Positions 12,342-23,100 of a DNA stretch of 64,000 nt are shown here, piece after piece. Each line of letters begins with the position of its first letter. The first letter of the stretch is position 1. The notes beneath the pieces are model-generated. The model was not told the origin of the DNA and searched no databases. It saw only the letters and a program-made list of their open reading frames with translations. The translations under genes were made by a program, and so were the position numbers. Source of the DNA: Tribonema minus (lineage: Eukaryota; Sar; Xanthophyceae; Tribonematales; Tribonemataceae); the NCBI GenBank assembly GCA_017506865.1, contig JAFCMP010000032.1, forward strand, positions 139,001 through 203,000, written 5' to 3'.

Positions 12342-13328
12342 CGTTGTACTGGCACTGTTGTGTTTTTGACCTGCTCGACTGCCGGTGTCGTCCTTCCTTG
12401 CTGAGCACTGCGTCTGGCACTGTGAGACGTCATGCCTGCATGCGCGCGCACACCTTGTCGGCAACGCGCCTGTGCAGCTGTGCGCCCAGACGTTTGTCAA
12501 TAGAGTGCAGCGTCATGCAGGTGCCGAAATGCGTTGTAACAGCAACACCTGGGCGCACACTGCGTTCGCAATCACATCGCAAGTGGTTCCAGGCACTGAC
12601 ACGATATCATTTCAAGTCTACTGCAGCAGCAGTATTACTGATGTCTGATGCACTGGCAGCAGCAGCTGTGGCACAGAAAAGGAGGTACTCTGATCTGTAA
12701 ACATGCACACATGTAGTGCGAAGGAGAGACATGATTCTATTAGAAATCGCTTTGGTTTCCTTGCAGGCCTCCCGTAGCACCAGTGGGGCCCGGCGCCCCG
12801 GGGGGGTGACATGCCACTGGAGCTCAACATGCAGCATCATTTGAAGTTTGTGCCGCAATATCTGCTGCCAATGACAGCCGTAACAAATGCAAAGTGAGAT
12901 GACCCCGAAAGTATGGTGATGGTGAGAAGAGTTCTCGGTGTGGTGGCGTGCACATGGCGTCTTGCTCGACACAAAGCTGCACTGCAGCAGGTTAGGAAGG
13001 ACTGACGCGCATGTCACTTTTAAATGGCCAAGTGCGTCCCAGTGTGCCAAATAGCTACAGGTGCAGGAGTGTGGTGCGCACTGGGCATTGTGGTTGTACA
13101 GTTGACTGCATGACCTGAGACTTCGAATCAGGGGTTGACCGGTGTTGTGCAACAGATTAGTCCCCCCCCCCCCCCCCCATGCAGGCGCCTGTCTGGCACA
13201 TATGTCACATGTACTTTTTAATAATTCTCGCTCAGGGCGCGAAAAAGCCCAGATGATGGTCTAACTTGATGCTGCTGTACGGAATCTGCATGTCGTGTGA
13301 CTTCTGAAAGTGTCTCAACGACAACCAC
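12342..13328. other. Intergenic region after JMJD7
   Basis: No gene seen. It contains a degenerate relative of the 26.1-kb hairpin (12479-12559: TGTGCGCCCA facing TGGGCGCACA, with GAAATGCGTTG inside) and a C run at about 13162-13178. Confidence 0.5.
12479..12559. repeat. Degenerate palindromic repeat related to the hairpin at 26.1 kb
   Basis: The outer ends TGTGCGCCCA and TGGGCGCACA are exact inverted repeats, and the right half shares GAAATGCGTTG and CACCTGGGCGCACAC with the perfect hairpin at 26127-26215. The middle has diverged and no longer pairs well. Confidence 0.5.
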
Positions 13329-15600
13329 TCAAACGCCGCCGCCGCCAAATGGCATCTCGGGGTCCTCCCCTACGTCCTCCTCCATGTGCCCCCCCCCCCT
13401 GGATTCTGCCATGTGTGTCATGACACGGCCAGAGTACGCCATGTGGAGCGCTGCCGACAGTGCCGAGCGTAAGCGCGCCAGGGCGATGCCCTTAAGAGCT
13501 TTAGGGCGCGCTCCTCCGGGCACTGACATCCTGCTGGCATACTCCGTCGCCAAAGCCTCCAGCAGCTTCCGCCCTTGCTCCCCGATGCTGCCAAAAGACC
13601 CGATTGCCAAAGTGGCAAGTTTGTAGCAATTCTGGTCATAATGACCAGAATAGTGGGATAATTTGGCGGCCTCTTGGTCGCGGCAGCAGCGCTCGGGGTC
13701 TGCTGCAGTCTTCGCCGCCCGCGACGCCACCTGTGCCTCGAAGCAGGTGACGTCCACCATGAGCGGTAGGTGACGTGTCGGGTCGTCGTAGCCGGTCACC
13801 GGGAAGGCGTCGGCAGGCAGCTTCCATCCTGCGACTCCCCGGCGGCCCGGTGGATCCCAGAAACGGCGCGTAGTCCTCGTCCACCAGTCCCGTTTTGAGG
13901 TATTGCCGCAGGATGCGCTGCGTGGCCCTCTTGACGCTATTGTGGACGATGGTGTCGTGCGCCTTGACGCGTGGCGCTTGACACAGACGTGCATGCAGGG
14001 TGCCGCCCGACGACTTCCCGCACAGCTTGCAGCCTGCCGTGCTCCTCTACTCCGATGGCGCGTTTGACGGCCAGCTGCCAGGATAGGCCATCGAACGAAG
14101 CCGTTGTGGAGTACATGGGCTCGTTGAGGAATGCCATGCCGATCGAGTGCATGCGGCGCTGCGACCGGAATCGAGCAAGTGCTTGCGTGCGTTGCGTGCC
14201 CGGCGGCAGCTGTTGCAGGTCCGCCTCCACTTTATCTGCAATCTCGGTAGCAACGGCATCTGCAAGCGCACTCTGATTGAGCGCCTCAGGCTACACTGCA
14301 ACTGCAGAGCACTGACGTCAAGTACACCGTGACCAGCGTCCTCACCGGTGCCACCACCTGCTGGCGGCCGTGGCGGCGGCTGCTGTATATGTGGCTGCTG
14401 CTGCTGCTGCTGATGCATGAGCGCTGGTGGCAGCATATGTTCCAGCTTGTCTCCTGTTGCTGCACGCAGGGATGCGGCAGCTGTGGCGATCGTCCGCATG
14501 AGGGGCAGGCGCGCCACCTCTGCTGCTGCTGCGCCTTGTAGCATTGCTGGTGTGGAGCGTGCAGCGCCTGCATTGGTGGCTGCCGCTGCTGCGCGCGCTG
14601 GAGCAGCTGCGCCGCCTGCCGTTGCTGCTGCTGGTGTCGCTGCTGCCGCAGGTGCTGGTGCAGCGCCTGCTGCATTGGCCGCTGCCACCGCCGTCGCCAC
14701 TGTCGCAGCCGACACGGTTGCGGCGCCGCCTGCTGCCGCTGCTCCTGTTGCAGGTGCTGCAGCAGCCCTAGTAGGGCCTGGAGCAGCTGAGTTGCCTATG
14801 CCCGCAGCAGCTGCTGGGGATGCTGCCGCAGCTAGTGATGCCGCCGATGCCGCTTGAGGTGCAACATGTGCTGCCGCTGCTGCTGCCTCTGATGCTGGAG
14901 CAGCTGCTGCTGCCGCCGCTGCTGCTGCCGCCGGAGTGATTGCGCCGTGCGCCGCCGCTGCTGCCGCTGGTGCCGCCTGTGCTGTTGCAGCGGCCCCTCA
15001 TGCGGTAGCTGCGCCGTGTATCGCCGGGATGGCTGCGCCATGAGCGCGGCCTGCCGCTGATGCAGTTGCCGCTGCCGGTGGAGCGGTCGCGTCTCCACTG
15101 GTAACCGCCGCTGCCGCTGCCAGTGTAATAGTTGCGGCTGCTGGTGCTGCTAGTGCTGGTGCCGCTGCAGCCGGCGCCGCTTGTGTTGCCGCATCCTCAG
15201 CAGCGTTGTGTGCGGCTTGAGGAGTCGCCTGCTGCAGCACCCCCGCCCATCCAGAGAGTGCTGGTTGCAGCGCTTGCAGCGTGCCCGCCACATACGCAGC
15301 ATCAGCGATGTCGCAGGCGCTGGTAATGCCAAGGCCGCCATGCCGTGTTGGGAGTCGCGCTTGTTGTAGGGCGGGGCCGTTCGCTGCCAGATGGAAGCGC
15401 CTGCGCGCGCGCTCATATGGTGTGTCTGGCACATGGTGTGTAGCGCTAAACTTGTGAGCCTGTGGTTTGCGGCGCTCTTCGCCTCTGCATCGAGGCCGAC
15501 TTCATACCCTAGGACCTGCGCGGTCGTCTCCTTGGTGGCGTCATTCTACACCTTCATCTGCTTGAAGAGGTCTCCCGGGACTGTTCTGGGAATGTAACTG
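13329..15600 (-). mobile_element. Decayed 3' portion of a LINE (restriction-like-endonuclease type)
   Basis: Read on the minus strand, the fragments line up in order with the C-terminal half of the intact LINE protein at 47.5-51.5 kb. They are LPTRHGGLG...AAYVA (about 15340-15290), a long Ala-rich linker (about 15200-14500), a FRSQRRMHSIGMAFL segment, a zinc knuckle CX2CX8HX3C (CKLC...HARLC, about 14030-13980), an RATQRILRQYL segment, and the endonuclease-like VDVTCFEAQ region ending in a stop at 13329. The reading frame shifts between the FRSQRR segment and the knuckle and again near 13860, and the reverse-transcriptase part is missing, so this is a dead 5'-truncated copy. Divergence from the other LINE copies shows a separate, older family member. 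Confidence 0.8.
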
Positions 15601-15784
15601 CCATCGCTGAACATTTGTTCAGAAGGGCAAGAAGACAGAGTATGAATGAGCAAGTTGCTGTGCAGCACTTCCCCGAAAGCTCATCGGAGTCCTACGTCGC
15701 CATCTGCAACTTTGCTTCTAAGTAGTAGCATAGGTGGCTTACCGCACCTCGCCGCTTCGGATCAGCGACGTTGCCCCCGCCATC

Positions 15785-18700
15785 ATGAGACGCCGACGGG
15801 ACGTTGCAATCCTGCTGCTGGCTTCTTACGCGAGCCTTGCGGACGCCCTCTTCAAACGCACTGACAATGATGGCGCCGAAAGAGGTCTCAACCACGGGCG
15901 TCACCGTGGGGGAGCACCCAGTATCGACGACACTGGGGTTGCGTATGCTCCTGCTAACACGAGCGCACCTCTGAGTCCTCCTGCAGAGCCGACAGCAACT
16001 GATGGGAAACGGCGCGGGTTTGTCCACGACGTGCTGGACGACGAAGCTTCAGGTCAGTGCAGCTACAGACCAGACTTGGGGGGGGTCAGCTCTCAGACTC
16101 ACACGGCGGCACTTCAAATTTTCGTGTGCTCAGCCCATGCGGTCCAGGACATACAACTTCAAATCAATGCTTGCGCACTACTCATCCGAGTAGGATGTGT
16201 TGCTGCTGGCAGTGCTTGCGCCTTCGTAAGTGCACTCGTACGAGTAGGATGTGTTGCTGCCAGCAGTGCGGCTCAGCGTTGTAAGACCATGGGGGGGGAG
16301 TGCATGTGAATTCGTGAACACGTGCAGTGCGATGGCACGGTGAATGCATGGCCAGGAGATGGGGCAGCGCCCTGCCAAAGGGTGCAGAAGTCGGTTGATG
16401 GCGGCTGTGCTTTTCAGTGGCATAGGGAAAGCGGCTCGGGTTCAGAACAGTGCAGTGTTGTACCTGCAAAGGATCTGCAGGCGTGGCACTCCGGGTTGCG
16501 CAGAAACATGATGCCATGCCTGCGAGGTGCTGTGCACATGATGGGAAGCCCAATGTGCATTCAAGGTGCCAACTGAACAACATTGCTCAACCGTGACCCC
16601 TGGTGGCTGTGGCTTCTCCCATCATTGCTGCGCACGCTTGAGCTGCATGTGAGTAATGCGGCCGGAAAATGACAACTGCTTTGAAATTTGACCCTCATTC
16701 CACAACCCAAGAGCCTTTCAGCCCTGGCTCTGAGTTTGAGCCTTGCTGCAACTTTAAAGTCAAGTGGCTGGGGCTGTCAAACGCGCACAACTCAAAGCAA
16801 TTTGCATTCAGCCCTGATTCTGAGTCCGAACCTTGCTGCAACCTCAAGTTCAGCTTTCAGGACTGCCAATGAGCACAACTCCAAGCAGATTCCTGCCACT
16901 GCCATGCATACAGACCACAGCTGCAAATATCATGCAGAACGGTCAGTATAACAAATCACACATAGCGCAGCATGTACTGCACTGCATAAATGGAGTTAAC
17001 CCCTGCCGTCGAGTCTCACCTCAAGTTGCGCTTTTGTCCGCCAGGTTTTCTGGACTGCAGTGACCTGTATGACCACGACCCCACGTGGACCATGTACCTG
17101 GGACCGGATGACCAGGTCACGGCCAACCGCAGGAGCTTCCAGCAGGGGCCCGGCGGTCTGGCGGTGAGTGCATGCTCCTTGCAGTGGCGTGCACATGTCA
17201 TCCGTTCTTGGTGGACGGCGCATAATGCATAGATCATCAATACAACGCTTTAAAAAGCAACAAGTTGTCGACGTTTTGTCACAAAATGGTTTGATGCGCA
17301 AGCTCGAATGGCCTCGTGCGATCCAACATCATTCCAAGCCCGGTGGGTGTACATGCCACTAAAAGAGTGCGCGCCACGCCCTGTGAGCACATGCTGCAAG
17401 GCTCATTGCTCATGGGCTACTGTAGCTTGTGAGACCCAAAACGTTAGGGTTAGGGTTAGGGTTAGGTTAGGGTTAGCGCTTGGACGTCCGCTGGCAGAGC
17501 CGCTCGCCCCTCGCGACCCCTGCACACGTAACTTTGGAATGACAATTACCCCGCCATGCACCCCCCCTCCTGCCGAGGCGGCTCCTAGCGTTTCACCCTG
17601 CAGCATGTTGAGCATGCGCGGGCGACGCATTCATAGAATGACAGTACGCACGGTCTCTGTTGCAAGCGGTCACAGCTATCGGTAGAATCCTGGCGCAGTG
17701 GTGTGATGATCACAACCGGTGGACGCCATGGGCGAGCCACTGTAGCCTCATTGATATGGTGCCGGTATGACTCACAGCAACAGCCACCTTGAAGTTTGAG
17801 GAAGATGCGTCCCTGGGACCGGCATTAAAGGCAATGGCACTCTAATGAGCGTCTGGGGGCGCTTTGCCCACTCTACATGGCCCAGCCTCAGCCCTAACTT
17901 CAACAAATGCAGTGAGAATAGCCTTTGAACAAGCCTCATCCTTCGCCTTACACCTAATGCATGCTGGTTGCCCACTTGACCCTCGCCCCCCCGCTGCATG
18001 CGCACACATGCCCACTGCCTACCGCTACACAGTACTCAGGCTGCCGTACGCAATTCCCCCTTTGTTGCAGACGTGGTGTGGCTACGTCAGCGGAGAGATG
18101 GGGGTGGTGTGCGTCACGTGGGCGCAGGGGGAGTGCAACGGGGACACCTTCTACCTGCATGCGACGCGCGGCACCGCGAAGGAGGTCATCACCGTCATCA
18201 CAGGTCAGGGAGTCGGCAGCGGGGAAAAAGGAGGAGCGCGGCGAAGGCTGGTGAGCTAGGACGGTGAATGCAGTTGAGCTGTCTAGAAACAAAGTTGAAG
18301 GCAGGTCGCGACGGTGGTTCTCAGGGGCCAGAGCGCCGCCGGCGGCGGTGGTGGAAGCGGGCGTCAGAGGCTGGTGAGGCAGTGCTCGGAGGCATGCAGT
18401 TGGGCGCGCATACGTGCAAATGACGGCGCATGCGGTTGCGCTATGCAAATGTAAGGCTGAAGTTGCGTGCCCCCCGCAGCGCTGTGGTGCAATGCACAGC
18501 TGCGCGCTGCGCAGCGCTTTTGCGTGCGTGTGTTGTCAACGACGGTTTTCAAGGACTTAGCGTTGGGAATAGGGTTAGGGTAAAGGTAACGCCTGAGCAT
18601 CATCACGTGAAACTTTACAGCGTGTGACTGCCGTGACGCCCAGACCCTAACCCTAGTCCCAATTTCAACGCTAGTTCTAAACCCCAGTCATCGCGCGAGC

Positions 18701-20127
18701 GTCCGGCGCGCAATGCTTTCACGGTGCAGGCCGAACGGCGCTGCTCCGTTGTGCAGGCCTGACCTCAGTACTTGCCTAGACTTGAGGGCCGGCTGACTTA
18801 CGTGAAGGTGAAAAAGCTCCACCTTACAAGGGCGCAGGTGTGAAAAAAAGACAGTTGAAAAAACATGTTTTCACACTGAGCCCTGAAGAAGCTACCTGAT
18901 CGGAGCATATGCTCGTGGCAGCATGTTGTTGAGGTCATGTAATGACGGCTTTGCGTGTTTTCTAGTTTTGAAGTAAGTACATCCGGACGCCCACCTTGTG
19001 GCGCAGATGTACTGCTGCCGTTGTCATTCAAAGTATAGCAATGCTTTGCAGGCCCGCTCAGATAGCATGCATACCCACTGCGCCAGCCGCACACATGTGT
19101 AGTGGTTGGTGTGCAAGCATAGAAGTATAAGGCACAGAGGCCTCCCGGCGCTCGACGCAAATACAAACCCATGGGCAGTGCCTCTGCATATCAAGTCATA
19201 CTTTGCAGTAACTGTGTATTGCCACATAATCTTTGAGCCTGATAAGACGTGAGCAATGTGCGCTGGGCAGACGAGGGGAAGGCTGCCCCTCGGTCACCTG
19301 CGCCAGCAGCAAAAAGTTTTATATGCTGTAACATCAGACTTGTGTGACGGGAAAGCCCCCCCCCTCCCCCCCCCCCTCCCCCTCCCACGACGCCTACCTC
19401 CGTACTGCCTACCAACAAAGCCGAGCTTGCAGATTTTTGTCATGCCTGATTGGTGCCTCATATGGTAATAGAGCTACTGCAATAAGCACCGCTGCCTACT
19501 TGTTGGATGGTAAGCAACATCTGGAGCTAGGTAGATTTGCATTCACCATCACATTTTATCCAGATTTACTGTCACGCTGGCCCACATTAAGCATGGCTTC
19601 CACCGTCAATTGAGGCAGCTCCATCGTCAATCACACCAGGTGCGGCGAATACCAGCTACCACTGAGCCAGCCAAATTCATACAACCGCTCTGGCTTTTCC
19701 ATCTCAACGGCATCTCACCTACTTCCACATCCAAACATGGGCCTACTGGCACAACCGTTGTGACTGAGCTTACATCCCCACGACAGATGTGGTTATTGTA
19801 GCCACCGCAATCAGAGAAACTGACAGTTTGGTGGATGATGGCTACCATTTTTAGAGAGCAAAATCAACCTCCCCGATGGCAACAACCAACCACCGTGGCC
19901 CCCACTTCTCGCGCCCGCAGCCCGGCGGTGCCCCTGCCCCCCCCCCCATAGACGTCATCTGCACGTACCGCACGGCGCAGCGCTGCTCCGGCGCGGTGGA
20001 TGCCCCCTACGCGGCCGCCGCAACATCCCCTCTGAGCGCTGAGGAGCGCGCCGCGCAGCAGGCAGCAGTGCTCAACATGGCGGCAGAGCTGAGCGGCGTG
20101 CACAGCCAGCCGACCGCGCTGCGCGGC

Positions 20128-20158
<31 letters not shown>

Positions 20159-23100
20159 CGGCGGCAGCGGCGGCGACTCGGAGGCACGGCCGTCACCTGG
20201 CGCTCACGGGGTCGTATGTAACTGCCTCCGGCGTGAGGCTGGACGACGGCAGCAATGTTGAGATTGCGGTGGTGTGGACGCCGGCCGCTGAGATCAGGTG
20301 CGTGTATGTGATGCGGTGTATTTCAAGTAAAAGCAGGTGGGCTAGGATACGGGTTAGGTGCATGATGCACTGTACATAGAGTAGAAGAAGTTGCTGAGCA
20401 TACCTCGAGGCTGAGCTGAAGGACCCCATTGCCAACCAGTTTGCGATCCTCAACGATGCCTTCACGGCGTCCGCGGTCTGACCCTAACCCAGTGTTGAAC
20501 TGTGCTTCACGCGTTAACGGTACTGGTGATGGTGACGCGCAATAACATTAGTATGTATAGCAGTTTCAAATGCTGCATTTCTTTGAAGGAGTGCACGTTA
20601 CACCGCTACCCGCGACCCACTTTTGACAACGAAGCCTGACGTCCTGCTCTAAATCACTCTCAATTGAATTTCCTTCATACTCATGCATTCACTGATGTTC
20701 AACCTCCTCAATTATCACGCACGCCTCAGCGCCGGCGGCGACGCCCCCATGCGAGCCTTCATCGCGAACCAGTTTGCCATCCTGAACGACGCCTTCACGG
20801 CATCCGCGGTCGGCACGCGCGTGTCCGTCGTCTACATGGGCCGCGTGCAGTACACGGAGAGTTCACAGCTGCTGACAGCGCTCAACACGCTGCGCGCCGC
20901 CATCGCGCCCGCCATCATGAACGCGTACAGCTGCGACCTCGTGCAGCTGATCGTCGCCCCCGGCGCCTATGACTACGGGGGCATCTCGTTCATGCGGAGC
21001 CCTGAGTCGGTGGTGCCGCTGGTGAGGGTGGGCGGGGGATGAGCGCTGCTGCGTATGTGTGCTTCAGCTTTGATAGGTCTTGTGAACTTCATGTGGTTGA
21101 ACTGTTGAACCAAGGCTGTACTCGTACTGGCGCTTCAGCTGCAATAGGTCGTGTGAACTTGTTGTGGGTGAACTTTTGAACTTGAGGCTGAACTCTCCGC
21201 CGCAAGCGGGCAGAATGTGCACAGATGCTGAAAACGTATTGCCGTGTCGTCTCAGCTTGTGTTGAACTTGAGAAGGCCCTTGATTCGCAAATGCTGATCA
21301 CAGCTGCGGATCTCGTGGATTGAGCACATGTAGCGGATGTCCTGTAGTTCAACATCTTGCTCGCAGCCTAATTGCGCCAACACATAGAGTGGCCAGCTCG
21401 AACAATTCTAAAAGCTACAATGAGAGCGCTGTGTGCACGGTCACGCCTCCCTTCGCTTCAACACTCACATCATGGTTGAAGTTGCTGAGCTGACTCTTGA
21501 ACCTGAAGTTGCTGACCGCCCACCTTCTTCGTGACTTTCACACGCTGCCCGCGCTAGGACATGTACGCCAACTACAACCACATACATGAGTTGGGCCACA
21601 ATTTTGGCGCAGGGCACGATTTAGAGAATCAGCCGGCGGGGGACCCCGGTTGGGGGGGTTACGGCAAGGCCTACAAGTCTTGTGGTGAGTGTCGCTCTGG
21701 CAAAATTTTGAATGACTTCCATCAAGACGGGGCATAAGCTTCTCCAGTGCTGCTGTGGCAAAATTTTGAATAACCCCGCTGTGCAGTGGCAAAATTCTGA
21801 ATAACTTCCATCAAGATCGGGCATAAGCTTCCCAAGAGCTTAACAAAATCTGCCAGAACTTTGTAAGGAAGCATCCAAGAGCAGCCTGGCTCTTGGATTA
21901 ACCAGTGCTGTCAAGAGCAACCTGAGGAAGATCCTGAGCCCTTCCTAAATTACCAGGAATGCCCCATATACCACGTTCAAGGTGCTTGCAGACGAGTACT
22001 GGCATGCGTAGGAGGTTCTGTGCGGACTAGTTGTGGCGCTGAGTGCAATGCGGTACACTGCAACGTATGGGTATGTATGCGTGTCTGTTTGATGCGCCGT
22101 TAGGGCCAGACGCTTGTGAGTCATGTATGCTCATCCTATAGCACTCCTAGCAATGTCAGTTTCTGGGCCGTGAAACACTTGAGTTGCCCGCGTGTTCACT
22201 TCAAGAATCATTGCAAATGGTGAGTCATGCTTGTGCCATTGTTTTTGCGCGTGTGTGCAGCTGGCACGCACACCCAACTGCACAGCGGTGTGATGCGGAG
22301 CCAACATTTGCTGCCCAGGGTTTCACACGGCGTTGCAGCGTCGCCTGTCACCTGGAGCTCATGTTGCTAGCGCTCAGCAACACACAGCCTCTTGCCAGTC
22401 CTCAGCACACCATGCTTTTGCACAACGTGGCTTGCTGCTTTTCATCCCATCAATGCAGTCGGGCTCTAGCCCAACACCATCGCTCGTGTCCAGCTTGCTG
22501 CGCTGTGCCCTGTTGCAGTCAACTTCCCGCATCACCGCCATGGGGCTGTACTCAAACACTGCCCCGCTCGCCGCGCTGTGCCCTCTCTCGCAGTCAACGT
22601 CCCGCTCGTTCGCAGCGTGGACGCGTACCCCTGCACCGACTGCGACTGCACCATACTGCCCCTCTTCTCCACCCCCTACCGCCTCACCTGGAACGACTGG
22701 TCGGGGGTGCTGGGCACTGCCACGCAGGACAACCGGCGCGCCGTCATGGACTTGAAGTACACGGTCGCCAATTTCCGCGTGTCGGCGCCCGCCGCGGTGA
22801 CGGCTGCGACTGTAACTGTCGCCGCTGTCGTCGCGACGCCCGCCCCCACTGCCGCGCCCACAACTGGTGAGTCGGTTGCTGCCGCACTCTGGCAGACCAC
22901 GTGCACTCTGGCAGAACATATTAGGGTTAAAGCCCACAGTAGGGTTAGGGCAAGGGTTAGGGCTAGGGCTGACAATAGGGCTGGGGGTCGAGATGAGCGC
23001 CCACTGCTGTGGCAGCTGCTGCTGTCGTCGCGACGCCCGCTCCCACTGCCGCGCCCACAACTGGTCAGTGGCCTGCTGCTGGTCTCCATCCGGCAGGTGA

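Noticed and set aside
17443-17476. Chromosome end
   Set aside because: Telomere-like tracts are short, occur in both orientations throughout the window and lie inside genes.
21558-21684. Assignment of the HELGHNFGAGHD protease to the M11 gametolysin family
   Set aside because: The preceding AVVWTPAAE, ILNDAF and LVQLIV motifs and the later FSTPY...VANFR order fit reprolysin-like (M12B-type) metzincins better than gametolysins.
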